Made by a program: the position numbers and the translations under genes | Source of the DNA: JBBDSU01 sp040904825 | GTDB taxonomy: Bacteria > Actinomycetota > Nitriliruptoria > Nitriliruptorales > Nitriliruptoraceae | Assembly (NCBI GenBank): GCA_040904825.1 | Contig: JBBDSU010000060.1 | Location: 10,939-74,938 of the forward strand | DNA length: 64,000 nucleotides | Reading direction: 5' to 3' | The notes under the pieces: model-generated | Database searches by the model: none | Told to the model about the DNA's origin: nothing | What the model saw: the letters and a program-made list of their open reading frames with translations, nothing else | Shown: positions 1 through 9,058 of the stretch, one piece after another | Numbering within the stretch: position 1 is the first letter of the stretch | Layout: every line of letters begins with the position of its first letter

Positions 1-2
1 CC

Positions 3-929
3 GGTGCGGGCCCGTTGACGGGCGATGATCTTGATGAGGCGATCGTCTCCGCACGCGAAAGCCTCACGGAGGTCGAAGCAGCATTCGAAGACGCCAGGGT
101 CCAACTTGATGCTGCCGAGCGCCAGACGCGCCAGCAGGCCCAACAGGCAAGTGCGGCCCAAAGGACGGCGGCTGAAGCACAGCGTCGCCAGGCCGAAATC
201 GCGCTGGCGGCCGCTCAAGCGCGGGCGGAAGACCTGACGATTCTCGCGCCGATCGGAGGCGTTGTCGAGCTGCGTCGCGGCGACGATGCCGGCGGCTCTG
301 CGGGAGGTCTTGATGCGGGGGCGCTGGGCGGTTTCGATCTGTCGGCGCTTGCCACCCCGTCGGGGCCGGTGACCAGGGGCATGGTGGCCGAAGGGCTGGG
401 AGTGGCCGCAGGTGAAGCCCTGTTGACGATCTATGACGTGTCAGCCTTCGTCGTCCGGGCCGAAGCGGACGAACTCGACGTGCTGGACATCGCGGTTGGT
501 CAAGCTGTGACAGTCAGGGTGGATGCGTTGCCGACCCGGCCGCTGGAGGGGACAGTTGCCCACGTTGCACTGGCGTCGACGCAGCGTGCCGGCGCGGCGG
601 GCCGGATGTTTCCGGTATGGGTGGAACTCGCCGAGGTCGCTGCGGATGTGCGCCTGCGTGCGGGCTTGACGGCTTCCGCAGAGATCGCCGTCAGGTCTGT
701 CGATAATGCCTTGCTCGTGCCGACTTCAGCGCTATCACGACGTGGGGCGACCGACACGGTCGGCATCGTCGTCGATGGAGTCCTGCGGCTGGTCCCGGTG
801 ATCGTTGTCGCCATCGGCGAAGAGTCGGCCGCAGTTGAGGGCGAGATCGAGCCTGGAGATCTTGTCATCGTCGGCGGCCTGGAGTCGCTGGAAGACGGCG
901 AGGCCGTCATCGTCGGCGCTCGTCGATGA
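3..929 (+). CDS. Periplasmic adaptor (HlyD/MacA-like membrane fusion protein), 5' partial
   Basis: The reading frame is open from the left edge, so the true start lies outside the window. The visible part begins with a coiled-coil-like stretch rich in Ala, Glu, Gln and Arg, followed by a lipoyl/barrel-sandwich segment (ILAPIGGVVEL) and a beta-barrel region ending in VGARR. This is the order expected in the second half of a membrane fusion protein. It overlaps the next gene by 4 bp (ATGA at 926-929), which encodes a MacB-type ATPase, so it is probably the adaptor linking the transporter to substrate outside the membrane. The family call rests on architecture and neighbours; the substrate cannot be inferred. 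Confidence 0.8.
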   Translation, partial: GAGPLTGDDLDEAIVSARESLTEVEAAFEDARVQLDAAERQTRQQAQQASAAQRTAAEAQRRQAEIALAAAQARAEDLTILAPIGGVVELRRGDDAGGSAGGLDAGALGGFDLSALATPSGPVTRGMVAEGLGVAAGEALLTIYDVSAFVVRAEADELDVLDIAVGQAVTVRVDALPTRPLEGTVAHVALASTQRAGAAGRMFPVWVELAEVAADVRLRAGLTASAEIAVRSVDNALLVPTSALSRRGATDTVGIVVDGVLRLVPVIVVAIGEESAAVEGEIEPGDLVIVGGLESLEDGEAVIVGARR

Positions 930-1699
930 CCGACCCGAAGCCGGTGCTGCTCGAGGCAAGAAACGTGGAGCGCACCTACCACATGGGCGGTGACGTCGTT
1001 GTTCGTGCGCTGCGGGGTGTCGATCTCACCGTCGATGTGGGCGACAGTGTGGCGATCATCGGCTCGTCAGGTTCAGGCAAGTCGACGTTGCTGAACCTCT
1101 TGGGAGCGCTGGATCGTCCATCGGCAGGCCAGGTGCTCTACGACGGCCGTGATGTGCGCAGCATGTCGGACGCGGCACTGGCAGATCTACGCAACCGCCG
1201 CATCGGCTTCGTCTTCCAGTCGTTTCACCTGCTCGCACGGCTATCAGCCCGCGACAACGTCGAGCTGCCGCTCGTTTATCGCCGCATGGTCCCAGCAGAG
1301 CGACGGCGACGAGCGCAGCACGCGCTTGAGACCGTCGGGCTTGCGTCCCGAACCGACCATCGCCCGACCGAGCTGTCCGGCGGTCAGCAGCAGCGCGTCG
1401 CAATTGCGCGGGCGCTGGTCACCGATCCGGCGCTGATCCTGGCTGACGAGCCCACCGGAAATCTCGACACCGTGACGGGCAACGAGATCATGGACTTGTT
1501 GACCAACCTCCACCGTGAACGCGGGACGGCGCTGGTCATCATCACCCACGAGCGGGAAGTCGCCGATCTGGCGGAGACTCGGGTTGAACTGCGTGACGGC
1601 GTCGTCGTCAAGGTTGCCACCCGCGAGGGCACCGGCCGGCAGTTCGCCGCGCACAACTCCGAAGTTGAGGGTGGCCAACGCGGAGGGCGAGCCCTGTGA
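926..1699 (+). CDS. ABC transporter ATP-binding protein, MacB/LolD type
   Basis: This 257-residue protein has a complete ABC ATPase core: Walker A GSSGSGKST at residues 46-54, a Q-loop glutamine near 98, the signature LSGGQ at 150-154, Walker B LILADE at about 170-175 and the H-loop in ITHE. The TGNLD after Walker B is typical of the MacB/LolD/FtsE branch. The last 35 or so residues are a non-conserved tail. It overlaps the adaptor gene upstream and the permease gene downstream by 4 bp each, so the three are probably translated as one unit. It should energise export or extraction by the permease; the cargo is unknown. Confidence 0.92.
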   Translation: MTDPKPVLLEARNVERTYHMGGDVVVRALRGVDLTVDVGDSVAIIGSSGSGKSTLLNLLGALDRPSAGQVLYDGRDVRSMSDAALADLRNRRIGFVFQSFHLLARLSARDNVELPLVYRRMVPAERRRRAQHALETVGLASRTDHRPTELSGGQQQRVAIARALVTDPALILADEPTGNLDTVTGNEIMDLLTNLHRERGTALVIITHEREVADLAETRVELRDGVVVKVATREGTGRQFAAHNSEVEGGQRGGRAL

Positions 1700-2880
1700 C
1701 GTGGTCTGAGACGCTACGGGTCGCCATCCGGGCCATGGTGGCCAATCGCCTGCGGTCGATGCTCACGGTGCTTGGCGTGCTCATCGGGGTGATGTCGGTG
1801 GTGTTGCTGGTTGCGATCGGCCAGGGTGCCCGCGAGGAGATCACCGGCACGATCGAGGGCCTGGGATCGAATCTGTTGTTCGTACTTCCGGGCGACGGAG
1901 ACTTCGGCTCAGCAGCACCGACACGCAGCCGGTTTGTCGCTGACGACGTCGATCGTCTCGACCGTGCGCTCGACGGTGGGGTGGCGGGCTCAGTCCTCGG
2001 AGGCGAATCACTTCAGGCCGAAGGCAGGCGCCTGACCACAACGGTCAATGGCGTGACTGGACAGTATTTCGAGGTCGTCGTCCGAAGCATCGCGCGTGGA
2101 CAGCGATTCAGCGAGTCAGACTTTGTCACAGCCCGCCGTGTCCTGCTCCTCGGTGCGACCGCAGCAGAGGCGTTGTTTGGCGAGCTCGACCCGATCGGCC
2201 GCAACGTCACCATCGGCGGTACCCGCTTCCGTGTCGCCGGCGTCATGGAACGGGTTGGTGGAGCGGCGTTCGGCCCCGATCGCGATCGAGAGGTGTACGT
2301 GCCGTTGGCGGCCGCCCAACGGCTCTTCGCTACGGATCGTCTCGACGCGATCTTCGTGAGATCTGCGACGACTGCGTCCGTAGAGGCCGACCGGGCGACG
2401 GTGATGAGGGTGTTGTCTCAACGTTTGGACTCCGAAGAGTTCAGCGTGCTGTCCCAAGATGAGATCATCGGCGTGGTGGGTGACATCCTGCAGATCCTGA
2501 CCTGGGTTCTCGGTGCAATCGCTGGCATCTCGCTGTTGGTGGGAGGTGTCGGTGTGTCCAACATCATGCTGGTCAGCGTCACTGAACGCACCCGCGAGAT
2601 CGGTTTGCGCATGGCGCTGGGCGCAAAGCCACGTGACATCACCCGGCAGTTCCTCGTTGAGGCGGTCGTGTTGACAGGTGTGGGAGGTGTCGTCGGTCTG
2701 TTGCTCGGCATTGGGCTGGCTGCGATCGTCACTATCGTCTCGCCGCTGCCGTCCAGCGTGACGGCTTGGTCGATCATCCTCGCGTTCAGCGTGTCCGTTG
2801 CGGTCGGGCTGGTGTTCGGTGTGCTGCCAGCGCGGCGCGCAGGGCGGCTGGATCCGGTGGTCGCACTGCGACATGATTGA
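1696..2880 (+). CDS. MacB-family ABC transporter permease
   Basis: This 394-residue membrane protein has the MacB layout: one N-terminal transmembrane helix (about residues 17-42), a large extracytoplasmic domain, and a C-terminal FtsX domain with three helices from about residue 260. The FtsX part contains the typical segments SNIMLVSVTERTREIGLRMALGA and a PARRAGRLDPVVALRHD ending. It starts with GTG inside the end of the ATPase gene. With the adaptor and ATPase it forms a tripartite-like exporter of unknown substrate. In actinobacteria such systems are often annotated as antimicrobial peptide or macrolide exporters, but nothing here shows the substrate. Confidence 0.92.
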   Translation: MTWSETLRVAIRAMVANRLRSMLTVLGVLIGVMSVVLLVAIGQGAREEITGTIEGLGSNLLFVLPGDGDFGSAAPTRSRFVADDVDRLDRALDGGVAGSVLGGESLQAEGRRLTTTVNGVTGQYFEVVVRSIARGQRFSESDFVTARRVLLLGATAAEALFGELDPIGRNVTIGGTRFRVAGVMERVGGAAFGPDRDREVYVPLAAAQRLFATDRLDAIFVRSATTASVEADRATVMRVLSQRLDSEEFSVLSQDEIIGVVGDILQILTWVLGAIAGISLLVGGVGVSNIMLVSVTERTREIGLRMALGAKPRDITRQFLVEAVVLTGVGGVVGLLLGIGLAAIVTIVSPLPSSVTAWSIILAFSVSVAVGLVFGVLPARRAGRLDPVVALRHD

Positions 2881-2998
2881 GGTACCCGCTGTTCCGGCCT
2901 CCCGTGGCTGGTGTCGGGCGCTGCGGCACGCTCCCATAGCCTGCGCCGCGACGACGAGATAGTCGCCCATCACGCTCGAGCCCATCCCAGGAGATGCC

Positions 2999-4183
2999 GT
3001 GAGCTGCGCTGCGGTTGCTGACGCCGTATTGATCTGGGATCCGGCGCTGTTGCGCTACGACTTTGGTGCCCGTCATCCATTGGCCCCGGTGCGGGTGGAG
3101 CTGGCCGTCGAGCTCATGCGATCATGCGGACTTCTCGACGCCGGAGCCGATGGCCGGCCGAGAGTTGTCGCGCCGAGGTCGTACTCACCTGATGATCTGT
3201 TGCGTCGCCATGATCCGGCGTATATCGATGCGGTGACACGCTTGTCGGCCAACCCTGATGGGCCTGGAGCCGCGCAGTTCAGTCTGGGCACCGGCGACAC
3301 ACCGGTGTTTGAGGGCGCGCACGCCGCTGCGCTCCATGTCTGTGCCGCGACTGCGACAGCCGCCGACCTCGTGATGTCCGGTGCAGCCCGGCATGCCTTC
3401 AACCCGGCCGGAGGCCTGCACCACGCCATGCCGTCTCGGGCTGCCGGTTTCTGTGTGTACAACGACCTGGCTGCCGGCATCGACCAGTTGCTCGATCGCG
3501 GCGCTAAGCGAGTGGTATATCTCGACATCGACGTGCACCACGGTGACGGGGTTGAGCGGATGTTTTCCAATGACCCGCGTGTCATGACCATCTCGATCCA
3601 TGAATCGGGGCATCACCTATTTCCCGGAACCGGGCACATCAACGACGCGGGCGCCGGCGACGCAGCTGGCAGTGTCATCAACCTGCCGCTGCACCCGGGT
3701 ACGACCGGTGAGGTGTGGCTGGAAGTGTTCGACCGCATTGCCGATCCGCTCGTGCGAGCGTTTGCGCCCGAGGTGTTGGTCACCCAGCTCGGCTGCGACG
3801 CGCACCACGAAGATCCCTTGGCGCACTTGTCGTTGACCGTCGACGATTTTGCCAAGATCTACCGACGGCTGCACTCGCTTGCTCATGAGGTGACAGCGGG
3901 CAAATGGGTCGCCACTGGTGGCGGGGGTTACGCGCTGGCCAGAGTGGTCCCTCGCGCCTGGACGCTGGCGTATGCCGAGATGTCTGGCGCGGTGATGCCG
4001 GTTGAGACACCGATGACGTGGCGGGAGCTCGTTGCCGAACGAGGGCTTGGCCGCCCCCCAGATGGCTTCACCGACGATCTCGTGGCTCAGACCGCTGCGA
4101 TGCGTGCTGATACCGAGCGCGTCGCACAAGCGACGATCAACGCCGCCCGCCGTGTCTATTTCCCACGCCACGGGTTGGAGTGA
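2999..4183 (+). CDS. acuC: Histone deacetylase family / acetoin utilization protein AcuC
   Basis: This 394-residue protein belongs to the zinc-dependent HDAC/AcuC fold. The catalytic signatures are visible: GGLHHAMPSRAAGFCVYND for the His pair, YLDIDVHHGDG for the metal-binding Asp/His, ISIHESG, and GGGGYALARVVPRAW near the end. AcuC enzymes typically deacetylate lysines on proteins such as acetyl-CoA synthetase. The GTG start is supported by AGGAG a few bases upstream (around 2989). It stands alone between the transporter operon and a small intergenic region. The substrate is inferred only from the family. Confidence 0.92.
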   Translation: MSCAAVADAVLIWDPALLRYDFGARHPLAPVRVELAVELMRSCGLLDAGADGRPRVVAPRSYSPDDLLRRHDPAYIDAVTRLSANPDGPGAAQFSLGTGDTPVFEGAHAAALHVCAATATAADLVMSGAARHAFNPAGGLHHAMPSRAAGFCVYNDLAAGIDQLLDRGAKRVVYLDIDVHHGDGVERMFSNDPRVMTISIHESGHHLFPGTGHINDAGAGDAAGSVINLPLHPGTTGEVWLEVFDRIADPLVRAFAPEVLVTQLGCDAHHEDPLAHLSLTVDDFAKIYRRLHSLAHEVTAGKWVATGGGGYALARVVPRAWTLAYAEMSGAVMPVETPMTWRELVAERGLGRPPDGFTDDLVAQTAAMRADTERVAQATINAARRVYFPRHGLE

Positions 4184-4486
4184 GGGCGGCTACATCGCCC
4201 GGGCGCTGAGGAGCTGGACCACTGTTGCGACGATGAGTGCCGCAAGCAGCAGCACCAGCACGAGCGCGGTCATTGGCCTCACGCTGGACCCCACGGTGTC
4301 GAAGCTAGATGTCGCGGTTAGGTGTCGAAACCGGCACGGTTGCGATGCGCAGCAGCGTAGTGAGTGGCTGGGCGTGGGTCTCCTCGACCCATTGCGTATC
4401 GTGTCTCATGTACCGACGTGTCTGCGTCTCGCAACAGCATGACCAGCGGTCACTTCGGTGACGACAATGACCGAGAGGAATGTGAG
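4184..4486. other. Intergenic region between acuC and a membrane protein gene
   Basis: This is the longest stretch without a clear gene. It holds the possible minus-strand small peptide at 4190-4273, a weak hairpin GGGTC-TCCTC-GACCC at 4376-4390 and a UUCG-loop hairpin GTCAC-TTCG-GTGAC at 4449-4462. The second hairpin sits just before the ribosome site GAGAGG (4473-4478) of the next gene. No confident promoter was recognised. Confidence 0.5.
4190..4273 (-). CDS. Possible 27-residue single-helix membrane peptide
   Basis: On the minus strand an ATG at 4273 opens a 27-codon frame ending at TAG (4190). The peptide is almost entirely one hydrophobic helix (VLVLLLAALIVATVVQLL) with a short basic end. 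It lies in the 303-bp gap after acuC, convergent with it. A GAGG lies only 3 bp before the ATG, which is weak. Small one-helix proteins of this kind can be real accessory subunits, but a chance frame is possible. Confidence 0.3.
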   Translation of the reverse strand: MTALVLVLLLAALIVATVVQLLSARAM

Positions 4487-5434
4487 ATGGCAATCGTCAC
4501 GGCGGCTCTCGCAACAGGTGTGAGCGCCATGTTTGCGGTGACGTTGCTGCGCAGGTGGTGGGCACGCGGTCGCAGCAGTTCTCCTTTGCTCATCTGGGGC
4601 GTGGCGTTGGTGATGTTCTGTGTCGCGTCGTTGGGCTTGTTGACGGGGGTCGTCGGTGGCTGGACATCGATGGAGTTCCGGACTTTCTATCTCTTCGGCG
4701 GTGTGCTGAACGTGCCGTGGCTCGCTTTGGGATCGATCGCGGTCAACGCGCGATCGATCGCCACCTCCCGCTGGACGGGAGGCATCCTGGTGGTGATCGG
4801 ATTGGTTGTGGCACGCCAAGCGGTCGTCGCCGAGGAACCCGCGTTGTGGGTGCCTTCCGCCGTCCTTGCACTCCTGTGGGGTGCGGTCTTGCTGATCGGG
4901 CGTGAACGGACGGTGATTGGCGGCGCCGCGCTCGCGCTGCTGGTCTACAGCGCTGCCGCGACCTGGGTCGTGGTTTCGGCTCCCTATGTGGCAACGTTGC
5001 CGAGCGACGGGCTTCCGGAAGGTGCACTGCTGTTCGCACCGTTTGTTCGTGGTTTCGCGGTCGGAGGCAATTCGATCGGTGCGATCACCGTCGTTGTCAG
5101 TGCGTTGGTCAGCAGCGCTGCGCTGGTATGGCGTCGGCCCGATCGGCAGGCCGATAGCCAGGTGCTGTCAGACGTGCGGACCGGTGGCTATGCGGACGCG
5201 ATCGCGCGTTGGATCTTCCGGGGACGTACCGGACAAGGTCCCGCGCTTGCCCACCTCGTACGAGGCAACTTGATGATCGCACTCGGTGTTGCGATCGCTG
5301 CGGCAGGTGGGGTGCTGTCGTTCCTGGGTGACACGGTTGGGCATGCGATCGGATTCACGATCGGTGTGACGGTCATGTACACCGGATTCGTGCGTACAAC
5401 CCGTCCCACGATCACCTCCACCGACGATGGATAG
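4487..5434 (+). CDS. Polytopic membrane protein of unknown function
   Basis: The 315-residue product has about eight to nine hydrophobic helices and short polar loops, and ends in a polar tail (TRPTITSTDDG). I do not recognise a catalytic motif. The ATG at 4487 is preferred because GAGAGG lies 8 bp upstream; the frame is open further upstream but that part is hydrophilic and unlike a membrane protein start. It overlaps the glutaredoxin-like gene by 8 bp and precedes rex and the heme genes, suggesting co-transcription. Position with redox and heme genes hints at a membrane role in that context, but this is inference only. Confidence 0.75.
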   Translation: MAIVTAALATGVSAMFAVTLLRRWWARGRSSSPLLIWGVALVMFCVASLGLLTGVVGGWTSMEFRTFYLFGGVLNVPWLALGSIAVNARSIATSRWTGGILVVIGLVVARQAVVAEEPALWVPSAVLALLWGAVLLIGRERTVIGGAALALLVYSAAATWVVVSAPYVATLPSDGLPEGALLFAPFVRGFAVGGNSIGAITVVVSALVSSAALVWRRPDRQADSQVLSDVRTGGYADAIARWIFRGRTGQGPALAHLVRGNLMIALGVAIAAAGGVLSFLGDTVGHAIGFTIGVTVMYTGFVRTTRPTITSTDDG

Positions 5435-5768
5435 CCATCCCAGCAGCCCGTCGGCGGCCATGCGCCGCAGTCGACGATGGCATTGGTGGCCGCGGTTACG
5501 CGCGGACGTTGTGGTGGTCGTCTACACCCGGAGCGGATGTGGGCTGTGCCGTCGCGCGGAGGCTTTGGTTGCTGCCGAGGCCCGCGGAACTGATATCACC
5601 CTGGTCGACATCGACACAGATGACGAGCTGGTGACGCGTTTCGGGGTGCGTGTGCCGGTCGTCGTGATCGCTGGCCGTGAGGTGGGTGCCTTCGAGATAC
5701 GGCCGGGAGTGATCCGTCGGGGTGTCCGCCGAGCGCGGTGGGAAGCAACCGCCCCGTTGGGAGGCTGA
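5427..5768 (+). CDS. Glutaredoxin-like / thioredoxin-fold protein (DUF836-like)
   Basis: This small protein (113 residues, or 102 if it starts at the ATG at 5460) has a thioredoxin-fold beginning VVVVVYTRSGCGLCRRAEAL, with a CxxC redox pair (C-G-L-C), and a conserved cis-proline region VRVPVVVIAGREV. It resembles the glutaredoxin-family proteins commonly placed beside rex in actinobacteria. It probably performs thiol-disulfide exchange in the cytosol. The N-terminal basic and Trp-rich stretch is not part of the fold, so the later start is plausible. Confidence 0.8.
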   Translation: MDSHPSSPSAAMRRSRRWHWWPRLRADVVVVVYTRSGCGLCRRAEALVAAEARGTDITLVDIDTDDELVTRFGVRVPVVVIAGREVGAFEIRPGVIRRGVRRARWEATAPLGG

Positions 5769-5885
5769 CCTGCCGACCGCATAGCCTTCGCAGTGACCGG
5801 CGAGCGCAGCGACCGGTGAGAAGTTGACGCGATGTGCGATGGCATTCCGACGCACGGTCGCGGCTCGGCAGACAAGGGCGACACG

Positions 5886-6533
5886 TTGGAGCGCAAGGTC
5901 CCGGAGGCGACGGTCACGCGGCTGCCCCTGTATCTGAAAGTGCTCGTCGATGCCGCCGAGTCGGGCATTGCGACCATCTCAAGCGATGAACTGGCGCGAG
6001 CGGCCGGTCTGAACTCGGCAAAAGTTCGCAAGGACCTTTCATTTCTCGGTACGTACGGAACCCGCGGGGTCGGGTATCACGTCGCCGAACTGACGACGGA
6101 AATCTCCCAGGTGCTTGGCCTGACCGGGGATCGGCGCGTGATCATCGTCGGGGTCGGAAACCTTGGCCGGGCGCTTGCCAGCTACACAGGATTTGACCGC
6201 CGAGGGTTCGAGGTTGTGGCACTGCTTGACGCCGATCCGTCCAAGGTGGGGACCCGCCTCGGCGATCATGTCATCGAGGCGATCGATGATGTGGAACAGA
6301 TTGTCGCAGAGCGCCATGTGACGTTTGCCGTGATCTCAACGCCGGCCGACCATGCGCAACGTGTCGTCGATCATGTCACGGCGGCAGGGGTGACGGCGAT
6401 CCTGAACTTTGCCCCCGTCCACCTCGAGGTTGACGACCACGTGTCGGTGCGCACCGTCGATCTATCGACCGAATTGCAGATCCTGTCGTTCTACGAGCAG
6501 ATGGCCAAGGTGCGGCCTGCCGCCGCTGGTTGA
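5886..6533 (+). CDS. rex: Redox-sensing transcriptional repressor Rex
   Basis: Rex binds DNA when NADH/NAD+ is low and releases it when NADH rises, controlling respiratory genes. The N-terminal winged helix begins VPEATVTRLPLYLKVL and includes LNSAKVRKDLSFLGTYGTRGVGY; the Rossmann NAD(H) domain begins VIIVGVGNLGRAL; the C-terminal part VDLSTELQILSFYEQ matches the family's domain-swapped helix. The TTG at 5886 is chosen because AAGGG lies 7 bp upstream and it starts just before the conserved domain; an ATG at 5832 would add 18 residues. It lies just before hemA-hemC-hemD, the same order known in Streptomyces. I see no Rex operator in front of it. Confidence 0.95.
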   Translation: MERKVPEATVTRLPLYLKVLVDAAESGIATISSDELARAAGLNSAKVRKDLSFLGTYGTRGVGYHVAELTTEISQVLGLTGDRRVIIVGVGNLGRALASYTGFDRRGFEVVALLDADPSKVGTRLGDHVIEAIDDVEQIVAERHVTFAVISTPADHAQRVVDHVTAAGVTAILNFAPVHLEVDDHVSVRTVDLSTELQILSFYEQMAKVRPAAAG

Positions 6534-6765
6534 GATATCGCGCGCCGACGGACTCGTGTGGGAGTTGAACGGCAATGCAACGCCGGTCTTGGGCCGAATC
6601 GCGCGCCGGGCTACCCTGTGGCCTGCACGGGCGGAGCGCTGCCGGCGTCCCGCCACGATCTCGCCCCGCGAGTGAGCCGCGGGTGCCCTTGTCCATCTGG
6701 CTCAGCGGGTGGCCCACGCGTCACCTCTGCGCCCGCCGCGACGCCGAACCGAAGGTGCCTGGTCC
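6534..6765. other. rex-hemA intergenic region
   Basis: This 232-bp spacer has no supported gene. It contains a direct repeat ATCGCGCGCCG near 6537 and again near 6599. An inverted pair, TGAGCC at about 6673 and GGCTCA at about 6699, could fold in a leader RNA. The frame of hemA stays open into this region, but the conserved start of HemA is at 6766. Confidence 0.4.
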
Positions 6766-8049
6766 ATGTCCTTGATTGTCGTGGGTTCCAGTTATCGCAG
6801 CGCCGACCTGCCGGTGCTCGAGCGGCTGACCGTTGCCCCCGACGAGATGGCCAAGGTCCTCGACCAGTTGTTGGCCTCCGATCACGTGGTTGAAGCGGCC
6901 GTGGTGTCGACATGCAACCGAGTCGAGGTCTACGCGGTTGTTTCCCGTTTCCATCCGGGACTCGCCGACATCCTCGCGTGGTTCACCGATCGTGCCGACA
7001 TTCATCCTCAAGATTTCGAACACTTGCACTACAGCTTTCACGACGATCGCGCCGCCGCTCATCTGTTCGCAGTCGCTGGAGGCTTGGACTCGATGGTCGT
7101 CGGTGAACGCCAGATTGGCCTCCAGGTACGCCAGGCGGCCGAAGTCGCGCGACGCCATGGTGCCGCCCGACGTGTGCTCCAACGGGTGTTCCGGCAGGCA
7201 GCGCTGGTGGCCCGCAGGCTGCGGGACGAAACCTCAATCGCCGACGGTGCGTCGTCCATGGTCGAAGTTGGGTTGCTGGCCGCCGCTCAGCGCCTCGCCG
7301 CAATGTCGCCGGCCCCAAGCCCGCGGACCGTGCGCCGGAAGGTTGCGATCGTTGGAGCTGGCAAGATGGGGGCCCTGACGGCAGCGCAGCTGTCGCCCGA
7401 CGCGGTCGCTGATGTGGTCGTGTGGAACCGCAGCGAGGACAAGGCCCGTCGACTCATTGGCCGCTTGCCAGTGCCGGCAACCATCGCGCCGACCCTCGCT
7501 GAAGCGATCGCCGGTGTCGACTTAGTCGTGTGCACCACGGGTGCGTCGCAGCCACTCATCGACGCCGAGCTGGTGGCGGCATCGCGAGCTACATCGGGCG
7601 ACCGGCCGCTTGTGCTGCTCGATCTTGCCGTGCCGCGCAACGTCGATCCGTCCTGTGCAGAGCTCGACGGCGTCGACATCGTCGACGTTGCCGATGTCCG
7701 TGACGTCGTCGATCGCAGCACCCACGCCAACGTGCTCGCTCAGGCCCGTGTCATCGTCGACGCTGAGGCCGACCGGTTCCTTGCTTGGACACGGGAGCGA
7801 CTGGTTGATCCCACGATTCGTGACATGCGACTGAAGGCCGAAGCGGTCAGGCAGGCTGAGATCGATCGCCTGGCGTCGCGGTTGAATGCACTTGACGAGC
7901 GCCAGCGAGCCGCAGTCGAAGCACTGACGGAAGGCATCGTCAACACCCTGCTGCACTCCCCGACGGTGCAGCTGCGTGCCAGGGCGGAGCAAGGGACGGC
8001 GGACGTCCACGTTGCTGCCTTGCGCGAACTCTTCGATCTCGACGAGTGA
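6766..8049 (+). CDS. hemA: Glutamyl-tRNA reductase
   Basis: HemA reduces glutamyl-tRNA(Glu) to glutamate-1-semialdehyde with NADPH, the first committed step of C5-pathway heme synthesis. The start MSLIVVGSSYRSADLPVLER is typical of the family, and the catalytic cysteine falls at residue 50 in VSTCNRVEVYA, as in well-studied homologues. The NADPH domain VAIVGAGKMG begins near residue 191, and the C-terminal dimerisation helices follow. The product has 427 residues, a normal length. It precedes hemC and hemD with short spacing, so rex-hemA-hemC-hemD may form one transcript. Confidence 0.97.
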   Translation: MSLIVVGSSYRSADLPVLERLTVAPDEMAKVLDQLLASDHVVEAAVVSTCNRVEVYAVVSRFHPGLADILAWFTDRADIHPQDFEHLHYSFHDDRAAAHLFAVAGGLDSMVVGERQIGLQVRQAAEVARRHGAARRVLQRVFRQAALVARRLRDETSIADGASSMVEVGLLAAAQRLAAMSPAPSPRTVRRKVAIVGAGKMGALTAAQLSPDAVADVVVWNRSEDKARRLIGRLPVPATIAPTLAEAIAGVDLVVCTTGASQPLIDAELVAASRATSGDRPLVLLDLAVPRNVDPSCAELDGVDIVDVADVRDVVDRSTHANVLAQARVIVDAEADRFLAWTRERLVDPTIRDMRLKAEAVRQAEIDRLASRLNALDERQRAAVEALTEGIVNTLLHSPTVQLRARAEQGTADVHVAALRELFDLDE

Positions 8050-8053
8050 CCGG

Positions 8054-9058
8054 ATGCCGCCGCCGGCCAAGGGTCCCTGGCGCATTGCCACCCGACGATC
8101 GGCACTTGCGCAGGCTCAGGCTCAGCAGGTCGCCGATGCGTTGACGGCTGCGACTCGCCGTCCTGCCGAACTCGTGCCGATGGCGACGACCGGGGACGAC
8201 CACCCTGAGCGTGCCATCGAATCGTTCGACGCCAAGGGCCTGTTCGTCGATCGGACGCGCGAGGCCGTCGCCTCAGGCGATTGCGACATGGTCGTCCACT
8301 CGTACAAAGATCTTCCGACAGACCCTGCGCCGGGGTTGACGGTCGGGGCGGTACCAGCGCGAGTCGATCCACGCGACGCCTTCGTGTCGCATGCAGGGTG
8401 GAGGCTGGCGGACATCCCTCGCATCGGGGTGACCATCGGCACGTCATCTGCCCGTCGCCGGGCGCAGCTGCTGCATCATCGCCGGGATCTTGTCGTCCAG
8501 CCTCTTCGTGGCAACCTCGTCACCCGGCTGCGCAAGGTCGCCGATGGTGAGCTGGACGCCATCGTGGTGGCAGTCGCTGGCCTCCTGCGTTTGGCACCTG
8601 AGGTCGATGGACTGACGGCGGTGCCACTTGAGCATGGGGAGATGCTGCATGCCCCCGCCCAAGGCGCGCTTGCAATCGAATGCCGCGCCGATGATGCCGG
8701 AGCCCTGGCATCGCTGTCGCTCATCGACCATGCCGACACACGGGCCGAAGTGGCGGCTGAACGCGAACTGTTGGTGACGCTCGAAGGGGGATGCACCGCG
8801 CCCATCGGTGCGCATGCGGAGCTTCGCACGGCGGGAGATGGCAGTCGGCGGCTCGTGCTGCTTGGGATGGTGGCCGACCTCGGTGGCACCCGGCTCTACC
8901 GTGCCTCGCACGAAACCGGCCCTGACGCGCCGTTGACGCTAGGCAGGTCGATGGCCGCGAGCCTGTTGGAGGCTGGCGGAGCAGCCGCCCTCGGACGTCA
9001 GCAGCCGCAGCCGGGTTCGGTGCCGCCTTCGGGGCCGACGCAGGGATCGGCCGGCTGA
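8054..9058 (+). CDS. hemC: Hydroxymethylbilane synthase (porphobilinogen deaminase)
   Basis: HemC joins four porphobilinogens into hydroxymethylbilane. Recognisable parts are IATRRSALAQAQA at the N-terminus, HSYKDLPT (normally HSLKDLPT) near residue 82, GTSSARRRAQLL, RGNLVTRLRK near 152, and the dipyrromethane-binding Cys247 in EGGCTAPIGAHAEL. At 334 residues it is slightly long because of a Pro/Gln/Gly-rich tail. The ATG at 8054 follows the hemA stop by 4 bp, and the stop overlaps the hemD start by 1 bp. Confidence 0.97.
   Translation: MPPPAKGPWRIATRRSALAQAQAQQVADALTAATRRPAELVPMATTGDDHPERAIESFDAKGLFVDRTREAVASGDCDMVVHSYKDLPTDPAPGLTVGAVPARVDPRDAFVSHAGWRLADIPRIGVTIGTSSARRRAQLLHHRRDLVVQPLRGNLVTRLRKVADGELDAIVVAVAGLLRLAPEVDGLTAVPLEHGEMLHAPAQGALAIECRADDAGALASLSLIDHADTRAEVAAERELLVTLEGGCTAPIGAHAELRTAGDGSRRLVLLGMVADLGGTRLYRASHETGPDAPLTLGRSMAASLLEAGGAAALGRQQPQPGSVPPSGPTQGSAG

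Noticed and set aside
2116..2985. Long minus-strand open frame opposite the MacB-type permease
   Set aside because: It mirrors a well-supported plus-strand gene, is rich in Arg, His, Gln and Asp as expected for an antisense frame in high-GC DNA, and has no recognisable domain.
5769..5885. Rex operator in front of rex
   Set aside because: No GTGAA-N4-TTCAC-like element was found; only a short ACCGG/CCGGT inverted repeat is present.
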